A stretch of 64,000 nucleotides of DNA, taken from positions 64,749,887-64,813,886 of the forward strand of contig RSEF01000003.1 in assembly GCA_003993805.1 (NCBI GenBank), in the 5' to 3' direction. The notes under the pieces are model-generated. The model did no database searches. It was not told the DNA's origin and worked only from the letters and a program-made list of their open reading frames with translations. A program made the position numbers and the translations under genes. Below are positions 40,001-54,531 of this stretch, piece by piece. Every line of letters starts with the position of its first letter. Positions within the stretch are counted from its first letter, which is position 1. This stretch comes from Himantopus leucocephalus (lineage: Eukaryota > Chordata > Aves > Charadriiformes > Recurvirostridae).

Positions 40001-43000
40001 CATTTGAAGCCTGTTCAACAGTTCTGGGAATCCAAGTCTTCTGCTGTGTGAAGTTGAGTGAGCAATACAAAGGAAAAAGCAGTGGCATTGGGTTTTTGTG
40101 GGAGGTGGCTTTGCTGTTGAAAGGGTTGCTATGTTATCTTGAATGTCTAATTGTGACATCCAGTAGAAGAAAGTCTAGCTGTTGGCTGCAGGTGCAGTGC
40201 TGAGGTGATGCTGATGCCCTTTCCATGGATGCAGACCCATCGCTATTTCCAAATAAATATTTTTTGTCTGCTGTGGCTGCAGAGTGCTGATTTGCACTGG
40301 GCTGGTGGCCTGCTTCAGTCTTGCATCTAGTTGGCTCTGCTCAGTGTTACCACACAGTCCTCTGACAGTCCTGGTAGCTGGAGTTTTCCCGTGTAGTCTC
40401 TCCTAGCAAACAGTGATACCCTTCCCTTTCCCCCGAATATCAGTGGGTGTCCGGCAGGTGTGCTGCCTTCCTGCTTGTGCTGCCTTTGATGGGGTCTGCC
40501 TGTTAAGGATGGGGTGCCCGAGGTCTGGCACATAGTTGTTTTGGGGTGTGGATTTAGGCTGCTCCGAGAAGGGTGCTCAATGGTGCCTGCCTGTTGTGAG
40601 TTAGCTTATAAAGGGTGGGGTGGCCTTGAGGTGTTGTCCTTTGGGGGCATCCCCCTGGGGCGCTCCCTGGTTGCACTGGTGTGAAGACCATGTGAACCAA
40701 GCAGGAGGAACTGGAGCTGAAGAGCGTTACTTGGGGCACTCTTGTGGCACTCTTGGAGGCAGCTTCAGTGTATTATCTCGTCATTTAAAACAGTAGTAAT
40801 AAAAAGTGGTAATAAAAAGTCATATTTATTCTGAGAGGGCATTGTACAAATCATTCTAACTAGTTTACGTCTGAGGTGTCATGAAACAGCAAAAGAGGGA
40901 AAATGAGGTCAGTTGCCTTGGGGGCACAGTCAATGAAAATATCCTTAAATTCTTCATTCATTGTAGCTTCCTGACTTTCAAAGAGGAAGGAGATCTGAGC
41001 ACCTCCGGTGAAAAAAACCAACAAGGGTGGTGGAAGCTGTAAAGTATACACACCAGTTTTGCATTTAGAGAGTTGAGAATTCAGAAAATAGTATAATTTA
41101 GTTATACAGGCATTTGTCTTTCTTTGAATGTCTCCTTTTCATCTTTATGCTAAGACGTGTTGTAAATTTTCTGTTACAGAGTTTCTACTTCCCTTGCCAT
41201 TGCTCTGTTGACTTACATTGTAGGTTGTAAACCCTTTTGATGCTGACAAGTGTATGTTTCCATTTCTGTGTTAACCTGGCAGCACTTGTATAGTCTTTGT
41301 AAATGTAAGGCTTTGTCCAGGTGCCTTATTTTGGCGAGGGAATTATTCTTTATCCTCTGAGACAGAATTGGCTACTTAGACAATCAAAAATTTCTTTTGA
41401 GATTGCAAAAGTGCATGTTCAGTGCAGCAAATACTAAGAAGACATTTACTTTAATGCCTCTGGTATGAAGGGGCTCAACTGTGTTACCCTGCCTGAGCTC
41501 GAAGGATGCGTTTGTCACCTGATCAGGCCCAGCGATGTTCAGTTCCTTCATTGCCTCCCCAGCACTGTTGGTATGTGCTGGTTCCCTAGTTTTTAGGGTG
41601 CTTTAGGGAGCACTTCAGAGCTGGAAAGCCAGTGGAGTCCTGCCTGGCGTGGCGAGGTGACATGAGGGCTGGGGACAGGACAGAGTGGTCGGGCAGTGCA
41701 ACTTGGGAGCTGGGAGTGAAAGGCTTGCGGGGCTCCCTGCAGCATCTGCTCTGGTTTGCCTCACACCTTGTTCCCTTCGCTGTCGAGAAATGTCTCTGTG
41801 CACCTGGGTCAGGCCCGTTCAGGCTGTCTTTCCTTCCTCCCTCCCCTTCTCCCCTAATTGCAGGCTTCAATCAATATCGTAATACGATGTTTTCAAATTA
41901 ATTAAAATAGAGTTTTCATATGTGACTTAATATAGCATTCAGCAATTTTTTTTTCTCTGTACATATGATACTGGATAAAAACATATGGTATTCATATGCG
42001 TCTCATGATGGGAAGTACAGATGTCTAGCATGGGGAGCTTCATCCTGTAACTAAAAGTCATGGATAGTAATACTTAAAGAGTGTGTAACATTGCTTTTGT
42101 TCTTCCGTATAGTGTGTGTATATACAGCAAAAGAAAATACTAATTGGTATTTATAGAAGCATCTGCATATGGATTGTGCCTTATTTCAGGTTTAATGTGT
42201 TACATGTGAAGCATTGTATTTCATTTTCCTTGATTATGACTGGGGTCTGTAATCAGAGCTACTTAGTGTTATGAGTATGTACTATTTTTACCCTATTTAC
42301 ACAAAGGAATATGTCTAAAGTTGAAGTCAGGGATTTAACCTCTAGATACACAGGAAAAGTTAAAAGAGTGCAATGTCATTTTTTACTTGCATTTTTTGCT
42401 GGCAGTTAACGCTCCACTGAAGTGTTTTGTTTGGGAACGTAGGGTAAGAGTTATGGCTAATACTAGTGATGTGGTAATTTTAAAAAGACAGATGGATGTT
42501 GCTTTATATAACTGATTGATATCTTCCAAAATAGACATGCCTTTTTAGAACAATAATCATGGAGAACGTTATCAGCTGAAAAACCATAGGTGGCACCTAT
42601 ATGTTGATTTAGAAACTGGTATCTCGCATGTTTATAAGGTGCTCGTAAAGAAAGGAGTGTTGGTTAGGAAGGAAAACAAAGGATTTTCTTAAATAATTTC
42701 TATTAAGAATTATCATCTAAATAATTTATAAATCTAAAAAATGACTTTTTTTTTTTTACTACCAGTATTTAATATTTAAATCCCAGAATTCTGGCAGTCC
42801 CTGCCTGCATCCTCCTTTTGATGAATGTAATTTCAACTAAAGTTGGTAAGAACTCTTTTGGTCTTCCGTTTCCATAATTCTGGAAACAATTTTTTTATCC
42901 TTTTACTAGCAGCACATCTTTTTTTCAGCTGCAGGGCAAGCAGTGACTGACAGCCTTCCCTTCCTGACCAGTCTTGAACATTTCCTCTTGCCACCTTAAA

Positions 43001-45095
43001 ATATGATGACAGTCTTTCATGACTGTGTTGAGTTTTGATGAACTCACTGCCCATGTACCCACGTGGAAAGGAGACTGCTTACGCCAAAAAAGAATCAGAT
43101 GTAAGAGTAAAGAACAAAAAAATGTAATGCTGTTAGTGGAAATGAGAAGCAAGGATTACGTGTAAAATCATGATCAACTAATAACAAAATACATATGAGG
43201 TGTTTTTTAGGGTTTGTTTTTTTATTTTGAACAGTTGTTCCTATTAGATGATTGGTATTGAATTTACATGTTTTGTTTACTTTTTTCTTAACTTCCAGTG
43301 TTTGTTTGTTTTCTGGTTTCCCCCCTATTGTTTGGTTTGTATTATGTTCTCTTTGTTTTTCCCTCTCCTGGAACAAACCAAAACCTCTTTTAAGTCCTTC
43401 CTGTTGAAGTTTTGTTTTTGTATTCAAGTGCTGATACTCAGACCTTGTGGGCAGATACCACGATAGGCATTTAGTAGTGAGTGGCATGCTATCAAGGGAG
43501 ACCCAGCCTGTGGGAACAGATTAATTCCTGCGGGTAATCTGGCTGCCCCTCCCCATCACTCCTCTAGAACATGACACATCAGAAAAGATGTCATTCCTTC
43601 CTCGGTGTCACCTCCATCTCGGGTTCTAGGGTGTTTCTGCCGTGTGTGGAAGTTTTTTTCTAAGCTGTGGTGGTGAAACAACAGAGCAGCTGGAGCTCTT
43701 AAATTAAAGACCAGGCGTTTATGTCAGGACTACCACTAGTTTCCAAACTTGCACATGAATGCATCTATGTATTCAAATCGGTAGCTGTAAAACTGTATAT
43801 TTAATTTGTAAGTGAAGGGACATATTTATGCCGACAAGAACCAGTAAAGCTTTGCAGGGAGCTTGGTTGAAAAAATACATGTTTTTATATCCTTTCTGCT
43901 GACGTTCAGAAAACAGAGCTGGTAGCGAAGGGGGAGAGGGAAGGAGAGAATCCGTGGTCCTGAGTTGCTTCCTGCTTGCGTGGTTGTCTACTGACATTTC
44001 AAAACTACCAGAGATACGAGGGGGGAGAGAATATATTAATGTAATTTTTGTTTTATTTAGTGGGTTCTGGCTGGATCACCGAGCCTTTGGAAGTGCTCGT
44101 TTGCATAGGTAACAGAGAGGGCTGCAGACAGTTCTGCTGTTACACCCTGGGATCAGGTATTTCCCAGGAATATTTGCTTGGAAGCAGGAATTTGGTAGGA
44201 AAGGAGACGTTGCAAAGGCTCATGGCTTTAGCAGTTGCCCTTGAAGATAAAACCTAAGAATTGTGACTGGATGCCCTTTTCGATCTCTTTTCGCTGAGGT
44301 GACAATGGACTTTGCTGCTGCCCTGTCTGTGCAGCGTGTCTGTAGGGAGGGGGTGTGAAGAAAACAGCTGGATCAGGGCAGACCTGCATTCCCCTCTGCC
44401 TCTGCCGTGGCATGCTCTGCCTGGCTCCTACTAGAGGAGTTCCTCAAAGCAGGTTTGCCTCATGTGCGGAGACATACGCAGTGTTGTTGTGTTAGCCCCT
44501 TTGGGAGCAGGTAAAATCCCAGCGTCCGCTTTTGAAGTTGGTTGCGCACACCTCCTTCCTCATGCTGAGCCTGAACTAAACCCAGATGTTCCATCCCTTG
44601 CAGTGTCCTTGAGGCCTCCTTCTCTCTTATCCCCTTGCCTTTAAGGATGCTTCTTAAAAGCATCCTCTCTGACGTTTTGCTTCTGAATAAACCTGTATCC
44701 CTCAGTAGCCTTGGGTGCTGGCCCGCCTTGCATGTGCTGCTCTCTTCAGCCCTTTCTGCTTCCTCCTCTCCCTCTCTTGTCCAGCTTCTGTGAGAGCATC
44801 TTCATCTGCTTTGTCTTACTTCATCTTTGTTCGTGGTTTGTTTGGACAATGAAAACAGTTTCCTTAAAAAATGTCTTTATACTCCTGCAGGAATTTCCTT
44901 GCCTGCTGTTTGAGAATGCTCATACAAATTCATTTACAATTTATTCTGAATGTAAGGATTATATTGTAATAAATTGCCTATGAATGTGTGCCAGTTTCCT
45001 TCTAGCATAAACAAAAGTACCGAATTGTGCTGAAGGCCTTAATATTTGTAACTAAAAGGGGTATAGGTCTAACTAGTAAGTCCTTTAACATGGTA

Positions 45096-45130
45096 AGAGC
45101 TAATGCTTTTAGAGAGCTAATTGCTTTTAG
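45096..45130. repeat. 17/18-bp tandem duplication
   Basis: Copies 45096-45112 and 45113-45130 both read agagctaa-tgcttttag and differ by one inserted T. It is a small recent slippage duplication in intron 1. Confidence 0.85.
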
Positions 45131-47140
45131 AGGCACAAAAGTGACTCCAGTATCATTTCATGGCTGTAACTGTACTTTACTAGATGGTCCTGGTATTTGC
45201 CAGGATAGCTTAAATCAGGCTTTGTTGCCATGCTTATTTTCTTCCACTGTGAAAAGAAAAATAAATTATTTAAATCTTTCCTCTCTGTGCCTCTCAATAA
45301 TGGAATTACAAATACTGTATCTATTTCACTTCCTGGTTTATTCTCTTTGATATTTGTGGAGCCTGAAGTAATCTCACACAGGCTTTATTCTCTTCTTTGG
45401 GAGAAGATTAGTTCCAGTGGTTCTCTTAGAAGATTACAGAAAAAGTGTACTTTTAAAATGTGTATGATGTGTTTGAATATTTTCCCAATAAGCAGCATGA
45501 GAGTTGTTACAGAGAACATATTTTGCATACATTTTTGTAGTTGATATGAATTGTAGAGAATGAAAAGAATCAAAACTGCAGAGGAAAACATCTGTGTCCT
45601 TATGAAGCCAGGTGATGTAGAAGGCATTTGGAAGGAATGAGAAAGGTAGATCAACTGGCCAGGGGTCAGGGCAAAGGAGATTCGAGCGAGGCCATTCCTT
45701 TCCCTGTTTTCCTAGCTGTGGGCAATATGTTTTCTTTAAAACTAGAGCTTTAAACACAATGAGGGTTGTATGTAAGGGAAATATACTGGGTGTCTGCTGA
45801 GTTTGGAGAGTGACCTCTGCTTTCATTCAGTGGGACTTGAGGTTCTGTAAGCACTTCAGTTCTTCCAAAAGTCTGCACCAGTTGCAAACCTGCTTCTAAC
45901 GTGGTGCCACTTGTGTGATTGTACCTATAGAGGTCACCCAGGTTCCCTCGTCCCCTTGGTTTCTCCTCTGGTGGATTTTGCACTCCCAGGAATAGCTATT
46001 TCTCTTTCTAAAGTGTATGCCTTTGAACCAGAGATTTCTATGTATGGGCAAAAAAAAGGAATGTGTTTTCAAAGCCTTTGAGAGTCTTCATTCAAGTGGT
46101 ATGAAAATTAAAAGGGTCAGAATGGCAGGACCTGAGACAATACGGTCTACTTCATTTTCTCAATACAGAAGTAAAACCCAAACCTATTTCTTCTGACACT
46201 ACTTCTCAGTTTAGCTAATTGTGATAATTTTATTGCAAGTCTGATAATACATGATGTTCTATTTAAAGCTCCAAATCTGAGTCCGTGAGACTCTCCTTTC
46301 ACTAAAAGAAATAAGCAGGCTTCTGTATTTTGTGGTTGGAGAATACAGCTAAAAGCACGCACTGAGTTGAACAGGTCAGACACTGGAACGCAGCAGTCCC
46401 TCCCAAAACAAGGAAACACAATTGGTGCAGTCATTTTGGGGGGGACAGGCTTCATGGCTGCAGTTGTCAATCCTGAATTCTTTCTCACTTTGGGTGGAGT
46501 GGAACAAGATCCCATTTGTTCTGAAACAAGCTGGGATGGCATATCAAATAACTCTTTTGCAAATGTTCAAAAGTATGTATGTTATAGTTCTAACACCTTT
46601 TTTGATAATAAATCATTTCACATCATCAGTCATACACAGGGACCGATGATCTATACCATCATTTTAAATAGGGTGCGTATGTGTATCAGTTTACCATAAT
46701 TATAATTTATCTAATCGGAAGTAGAAAATAGGTAGAATCTAAATGGCTGTGTAGGAACATGAGGTTCTATTAAAGGAAATGTCATGAAATATTTTAATCT
46801 TCTTAGAAGTGCTGCATATAGTTCAGGCCGATTAAGTTTTGGCATCGTATCTGGAATCTCCCATTTCTGGTGCAGTGGATTAGAATATTAAGTGTAATAG
46901 TCTGTGTCATTGTCACAATTTCCTTCCTGTTTTCTTCAGTGACAGGTTGGGGTTGGGAAAGGAGGAAGGTCATGTTCACTAAGGTAAAAAAGTCTTATAG
47001 AAATAATAATGAGGATGTGACTAGAAGCAGTACAGTGTATGTATATACTTTTTAGACTTATAGTCTGTCAGCCCTAACTTTGGCCTGTTTTGCATTTACT
47101 ATTCATGAAGGGGTTTAAAATACCAGTTTGTGGAGTTTTC

Positions 47141-47200
47141 TGGGGTTTTGGTTTTGTTTTTTGTTTTGTTTTGTTTTTTGTTTTGGGGGTTTTTTTTTTG
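47141..47200. repeat. T-rich (GTTTT)n low-complexity tract
   Basis: Irregular GTTTT and GTTTTTT units ending in a T10 run, in intron 1. Confidence 0.85.
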
Positions 47201-50200
47201 TTAATCTCCAGAGGAGTTTTGAGCAGGTATTAACAGCAGCTGATGGTATTACAAAAAATCCTAAGAGACCTGATTCTCTTTGCTCAGCCTTTTTTATGCT
47301 CATTTAGAAAGTGAATACTGTTTTATACCCTCTCTGCAATCACTTTGTACTCTGTCTTTGGAAGGAGAACAGAGCTTTGCCTCAGTTCCTACTTCTCTGG
47401 CTTTTCTTTGGAGCTTAAGGGGGATTTGGGCAAGTTTGATTGCAATTGACATTCAAAATGTCCCATAAGGTCACAGAGCTGCCAAAATAAAACTGTCTAA
47501 ATTGGGAGAGAAAGAGTGCTAAGTGTCAGTTCACCAAAAATACTGGAAATTATGTTGATTCGTTACTGTTAATCTTTGCATGTCCTGTATGACTCTCTTG
47601 AAAGCCTGAGTTGCAGGAGAGTTTGCAGTCAGTCGTGGAAAGAATAAATGATAGAAAAGGTAGAAAGGAAAGGATGCAGTTGTTGCAACGAGTGACAAGA
47701 TTTAGGAGCCAGAACGAAAAGCAGAAATACAAGCCCAGGCCAGCGTCCCAGCCAAGAACAGGGAGCTCAAGCCAGGCAACTGCTGTAGCCATTAGATTAG
47801 AGCTTTCTTGGTTAATTCAGTTAAGAAGTCTTTGCGCCTTGCAGTGCTACTTGGCTTCTTGAAAGGAGGGGAGGCTTGGGGGGAGCTTTGGGCTTAGGAG
47901 CTTTACTTATTCCCACACTTCTGTAGCTCAGCCTTCTGGATGAGAAGTGGGACAGGAGACCACATTGTTTCCCTCTCCTTATCTTTTTAGTTGTTTAGAT
48001 TTGAAAGGACTTGGGAAGTCCTGTATTTATATTGAAGAGCAGAGCATCTCATTCATGTGATTGCTCAGTAAAGAGTTTTCAAAATGGGCCACAGTACCCA
48101 TAGGCATTCTTTGGATGTTTAAATCCAGTTAGCCTTTGTAAAAACTTAAAATTACTTACGCGAATTACTGCTTAACTTTGTAACTCCTGTGTCAACAAGA
48201 TAATTCTATTTATAGCCACAGTGCTGGAGTCTATCACAAACCCACAACAGCAGAGCTTCCTTTTATCTGCCTTGCAGCTCACTGTGGATCAGATCTTGAT
48301 CTTTAATGCTCAGTAGTCCAGTGGTGAAAGACTCCAAAGATCTGAGAATTATTCTTGTTTCAGTCACTGATTTGCACCATGAAATTGAACAGCATGCTTC
48401 TCTTCTCTGGGACATATACCCACCCCTTCCACCCCCCCAGCCTTTGTGTATCTTGTTTATCAGGTTATTAGCACATCTAAGCACGTGTTGGTACAATGCT
48501 CAGAGTCATCTGAGGTATGGCTGCAATAATAGTACTAATAGCTTTTACGTAAATGGCCAAACATACGCTGGCTTTGGGAGCGATGACCCCCTTTGCATGG
48601 GCATTTCAGAAGTTGCTGCTGTAATGTAGCTGTAGTCAGATATGTTTTTGTTGGTTTATGTAACTCTGGAAGTAAAGTGCTAGTTTATTGGGGTGCCAGA
48701 GAGTGTATCCGAAGGGGCTGCAGTGCTCGAGACGTTGCCTGTACAAGAACCCCAATAGTGGTGGTTAATTGCCAGGATCACTTAAAGAAGCTTTCAAGGC
48801 CAAGCATACGAGGATTGTATTTTCAGTGTACAGCTTAAGGAGGTGCAATAGTCCAGTTTGATAAGTAATTATATCACTTAATAATGCAATATTTTTTGCA
48901 CTGTTCTCAATGTTGAAAATGGCTGATACAAACAAATGTTTGTGAACCATTCAGTCTTCTAGAACATTGAATTGGCCTTCAGTTTGGAACCTGTTTAAAG
49001 GCAATGTTTAAGACTCCCATAGGCTTTGTTAGGAAGCTGTGGAAAAGGACCATATTTGTTTAACACCAGAGAGTTGAATCCTAATTGAGGTTAAACCCAG
49101 TAATTAATCAGATGGCCTCTTCCCTTGTTCCACTCGTGACACTTTTTACAGTTGTGAGAGTTTTTATTCAGGAACAATCCAGGCCTGAATTTTGAATTCC
49201 AAAATTTGGCAAAAGTGGCTGGAAAAAAGGACCCTGTACAGAAATTCCTAATTTTTAGGCAGAAAAGGTGTTTCCCACTCCTCCCCTTCACTTGCATTTC
49301 ATCCATTGTTGTATTTTATTTTTTTTTTCAGGAAGAAGGTAACAGATTATGGAGACTGGTATCTTTCTGCTTTATGTTCGTACAGTATTTAGTAGTTGGA
49401 CTTTGTCTTTTCCTGGAGTTGGTGAACCCTCCTGCAATAATCCTGTTAGAGGAACTTCACTTCTCTTTCAGCAGTGTTAATCTATTATGTTCGGTTCAAC
49501 AGTGCATTTATATTCCTTAGGTTTTATGACCATGAACATCCTTGCATTTAGTATTTCTGCTTGTCAGTATATTTACAGATCTAATACATGCAAACTCATA
49601 TATATAGTATATAAGGATACCATACAATTACGAAGTTTGTATAGCAACGTAGAAAGATCATATCCAGATCCAAAATTAGTGGCTAGCACTATAGAAATTA
49701 CAAAGATTATTTTTTTTCTCATCACTCACCATTTTAAAACACAACATACTACTTAATTCTTGAGTGAGAAAAATGGAAGTAAGGACAAAATTAGCTTTTT
49801 GTGAACTGAATTTATCTGAAATGCCAGTGAAAATGCACCTTACTAATGGATTAATCTCTAGCTGCTGTAGTTTACACATGACAAGTATCAGTTATGAACT
49901 GCTAAAAAGGCACTGGAAGAGACAGGGAGATTTAGATTTCACACGAAGGAAAATACGGAATAAAGACAAATGAACTAGTATAAAGTGACTATTGATGAAA
50001 TCAAAATCAGGCTGACAGAACCTGAAAAAAACACATTTTTATTATGGTGTAAAACAGTGATTAAAGTGGAGAGTCATGCTTTCTTACAGGCTGAGAAGGG
50101 ACACAGTTGGTCACAAAATGAAAGGCTGAAGAAAATATTTGCGCACAGTACTTCTCCCTTAAGTACTTGCCGCAATGTGAAGCTCATCAGTGCTTAGTGA

Positions 50201-53200
50201 AATAACCCAAATCTGGTTTCTTTCCTTGTAAATGTAAGGAACAGTGTTCATTACAAGAATTGTTTTTAATGGCTCCCCTCTGGAAGAGCCGGAGTGCTTT
50301 GTCTCGCATCCTTGATGTTTCTAATAAATAAATGCATCTCTGGTGGGTGGGACAAGAAGATTAACTCTGGTAAGAGACTGCAATAACTATATTGAAGAAT
50401 GGGTTTTATACCTGGGGGCTCAGTTTTGTACTGACATAAATAGGCAAAAATCTCATCGGCTGCAAAGGGCGCGCGTCTGAGTATCAGAGGTCCGAACTGA
50501 CTGTGTAATTTGGAAATGAGAGTATTGCACTTCTCCCTGTAAAGCTATTTGAAGAGTAAACTATTTACTAATGATTGGAAATAGATGTTAATAAGATTTT
50601 AATAGAGTTTGAGAGTGTTGTTAGTGAAGACCTTAATGGAAATACGAGTTTTCTGGGGGGAAAAAACCTGCTGGAGAGTAAACTTACCACTTAGTAATCT
50701 GAAATGCTAGATGAGTAGTGTTTGAAAATTACTTTAAGTGACTGTGTGTGTTAGCAGCAGCTTACATTTTCTGGGGGGAGAAAGATCTCCTTGAAGATAC
50801 TTGTGAAAAGCAGGTGCGTTTTTCAAATTTTAAATAGAAAAATGAAACACCTGAAAACTTAAGAATGTGCTGGAGAAGTAACCTATTTTCTGGAAGCACA
50901 GCAATAGCTTTTTTTTCTACTGATAGTTTTTTGGAAAGCAGTCTTCTACAAAATTTTCAAGCTTGCAACATGAGGTATTTGAAATATGTTCTTGGGATGG
51001 TTTTTTTAATGAGTCTTTCTGTGAATGTGGGATTAATTATTTTTTAAAAATATCTCTCTTCCAGGTACCCATAGTATTATTACTAAGATTGATTGCTTTT
51101 CACCTTCTCCTCTCTTTTTTTCTTGGCCTTAACTTGTTCCCACCTATGCATTTTATTGTGTGATACGCAACTAGTACTTACTAATCATATGTTTGGAGAA
51201 GGACTGAATTTAGTGGAAGGTCACAGCAGAAATCCCATGTTCTTGGTCTTGTCAACAGATACCTAAAAATAAAAATCTTAATTGGCAACCTATTTTTCCC
51301 CAGGCTGTGCATTTTCAAAATTATTTTCCTTTCGTCATCTACGCCAACCCTATGGTATCAAGACTGTCCTCATTATCCTCAAAGGGTCTTTCTTGTTTGT
51401 GCCTCTTTGTGCCCAGGGGTTCAGAGGAGGGACAGAGATGAGGATGGAGCCACTGCTGTGCCGATTGTGCACCAAATACTGCTTCACCGGCATCTCTCTC
51501 TGGTGGGGTATGCAAAGCAAGAAATGTTGAACCAAGTGAAGAGAAAATAAGATCTGACCTGCTCTGTCAGCTAAAGTTTTAGCGGTTGTTCTCTCCCAGC
51601 CTGAGCCTCTCTCTGTCCTAGCCCACAGAAACGTGAATTGTGGATGTGGACAAACGCAGGTGGCTTTGAAAGGGTTTGCAGTCAAGGCAGAAACTGGGGA
51701 TAGGGGGTCGATTGAGTCTGGCGAGGGAAGACAAGGAAAGGCGGGTGGAGCAGGAGCAGGACCGATGTGGCAGTGGCCTGTGGTCTCACCTCCTGAGGAG
51801 CCCGAGCACTGCCGGCCGGCGCTGGGGCTGCAGCTGTGAACGGGCCTCAGGCAACATGGATTTTGAAGGAGATATTTGCAGCAGAGCAGTGAGGGTTTTG
51901 CACGAATATTTCTTAGAAGGTTCCCCTGGTTGTTCGTGTCCTTCTTGGAGGGCTTTGATGAGAAGTGGTGTTACTGCCCACTCAAAGTTGGGAGCTGCTG
52001 TATGGATTCATTAATGAGAGACAGACAGGTCAGGCCGGGAAGAACCTTACAAGAAAAGCAGCTTATGTTTGGTTGAGCAGAGCAGAGCAGGCCTGTGACC
52101 GGTGATTGAAGGGTAGGGCCCAGTCTCTGAGAGTTAATGGAGTGTTTTTAATGTACAGCAAATGCTCACAGGACCCTGAAAATGGCCTTGAGTGCTCTGT
52201 GCTGAGTATCAGCTGTGCATTTCAGGGCACAGACTTCTCTTCTCTGAGACAGGACTTGGTCTGGGGAAGGTCACGAGCTGGCTTTTTTAGAAGGACAGGA
52301 GGAGCATTTCCCGGGACGCGTGGCACAGAGCCGCGGCCTGCTGCAGAGTATCCCACCTCAGCCTGCCAGAGGCCTGCAAAGTGCACGCTTTTAACGTATT
52401 TGATCTGTTGGTTTTGTCTTTTGCGTGGTGTGCTGTGGTGGTTAAATTTCAGCTGAGGTGGGTGAGTGCGAGCAGGTTGTTCCAAAGGTGAAAGGCCACC
52501 AAAGAGCTGCCGAGCAGCTCCGCAGGGTTAAACCCAGGGACGATAAGCTGATATCTGACCTTACTCAGGCTGCAGTGTGAGTGTACGGAGTCTGTTTCTG
52601 AGGGGGACCCGGGCTGCTGTGAGCACCTTCAGCTGCAGGAGGAGGGAAGCCTGAGCAAGGGCTGGGAAGCCCGACCTGCTTTGGCCACACTCGACAAATA
52701 TGTCAGCTGCTGGGGACGCTTCTGATGCAGCTCCATGAACATCTTTCTGCAGTGATTAGTATTGGATTCACAAGCAGGTCACACACGGCACACACCTGTC
52801 AGGAGAAGTTTAAGAACTGAGGTAGCTATATGGAGAAATTGTATTTATTGGGTAACATGCACTACTAGCAGGATGTTGTTATTGCCGTTGATGCAGAAGC
52901 AAAGTACTCCTTTATGTATTTTTTTTCCTGGGCTTTCAAATAAGGGCAGGTTAAGGAATGGTGTTGGGGTGCATATTAGCTTGGTAATTTGTTGTCATTT
53001 ATTAACTTGTACCTGGAGCAGAGAGGCAGGGCAGGTGGAAACTCATAGTCCTTCCATAAGGCTCTTTACCTTTAAAGGCAAAGTCCATATAGTTAGTATT
53101 TCTTATCAGAGAATCAAGCACGTTTGGTGTGAAAGGTTTTGTGACTTGGACATACAAGGGGCTTATCTTCAGAGAGAAAGGTATGGTTTTTTTATTTAGG

Positions 53201-53524
53201 GGCAGCTAACAAGCATTAGTTGTCCCAAGATAAAATGTAAGGACGAAGTGCTTTTGTTTTTATTCTAGATAAACTTGCAAAGTCAGTCAAATGGGAAGGT
53301 AGGACTTAATTTACTGCGTTTACATTGTGATAAATTCACAAAGCTTGATCTTTGATATGCTTTTCTCTCGGAATAAGTGATATTTATTACTTAACCCCAA
53401 ATCATGCCTTCTTTTTTAGAATATGGAGTCAAATTCAGACATAAAAGACATCTGAAGTTGTTTGTGAAATGTTAAGAACTTACTAATTTTTAATACAATG
53501 AAGAATTTTCATATACTGTCATAA

Positions 53525-53665
53525 TAGTAGAGTAGCTTAGTTTAGAAAGGACCACTGGAGATAATCTTGTCTGATCTGCCTCCCACTCAAAGTAGGACCA
53601 ACTCTGAAGTTAGATCAGGTTGCTACTCATGTAATCCACATCTTCTTTCTGATACTCTGAATCTG
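53525..53665 (-). mobile_element. CR1 LINE 3' fragment about 0.9 kb before exon 2
   Basis: Starting at about 53525, the + strand gives a diverged reverse complement of the CR1 3' end: 'tttagaaaggaccactggag' near 53543, then 'actcaaagtaggaccaactc' and 'gaagttagatcaggttgct' up to about 53626. The order is intact, the element is 5'-truncated, and it is of intermediate age between the 25.9-kb copy and the ancient ones. Confidence 0.8.
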
Positions 53666-54531
53666 TTTGTGGCTTTTGATTTGGTATATTGGACTGTAAA
53701 GATGATATCACTATAACCTTTACGCTTTTTAAGAGGGATTCTTTGCTAGGTCAGTGGTAATTTTTGCCAATGACTTAATGAGGTCAAGATGAGACCTAAA
53801 GGTTTCAGCTTGTTGGTTTCTTCTTTCTAGTTGCAGCTATACTTATGATGAAAGATCCTTTTTGAAAGCCTTAGCAACATACATTTGGCAGGGTGAACCA
53901 AAAACCAGTAACATCAGACTATAAAAATGGTAAGCTTTCAGTTCAAGAGGAAGCAAGATAGAAACAAATGAGTGGCCTTTATTAAACATTTGGACTCACC
54001 AGTTTACTTCACAAACTGTAACTTCAGTAATTCTACTTTGTCCTTTCCCAAATGTAATTAAGGTCATTGGTACCAGACTAAACATTTATGAAAAATAAAA
54101 GCAGAATAGCAAAGGAAAAAAGTAGGGGTACTGTCAAGCTATAAGAATTTACTCAGGCAGAAAGGCACTTCCGAAAAATTCTTTATGAATGGTGATGCTA
54201 GGAAGATATCTACCATGAAGTTTGTGGAACTGACTGTTGTGAGCTGAATTAGAGGTTTGGTGTAACTAGGATTACTAGAACTTGGATTAATTGTTTTCTC
54301 TTTAATGCAGACTCCTGTGCTGCTCTAGATTGTGAGATATGTATAGCAGAAATGTTAGATTAAAAATATACTCCAGATATTAAAAATAATTTTTAATATC
54401 TTGGTTTGCTTGTTGACAGTAGTTTTCTTTGATACTTTGGCACAATTCATTACTAAGTGCCTTCACAGATATCAATATATCCTGTATTTTAAAATGCTAA
54501 CCAAGAATTGCTTTTTGGTTTATGTTTGTAG

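Larger units (their letters stand above)
5186..54531 (+). other. ARHGAP18: ARHGAP18 intron 1 (about 49.3 kb)
   Basis: Sequence between the exon 1 donor (GTAACG) and the exon 2 acceptor (tatgtttgTAG). No nested gene is supported: open frames are short (mostly 60-150 codons), lack family resemblance and occur on both strands at the rate expected by chance. It contains antisense CR1 fragments at about 10-11.6, 20, 25.9, 31.7-32.3 and 53.5 kb, simple repeats, a CpG-rich block and an assembly gap near 26 kb; these are listed separately. I recognise nothing else in the remaining stretches. Large first introns of this kind often hold enhancers, but none can be identified here without comparative data. 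Confidence 0.7.

Noticed and set aside
51720..51900. Moderately GC-rich stretch with an ATG at 51856, considered as an alternative first exon
   Set aside because: Few CpG dinucleotides, no donor in the phase exon 2 needs close by, and no similarity to the human N-terminus.
54401..54531. Upstream in-frame extension of exon 2 with an ATG at 54401
   Set aside because: It reads through the polypyrimidine tract and acceptor of intron 1, and similarity to ARHGAP18 starts exactly at the splice site.
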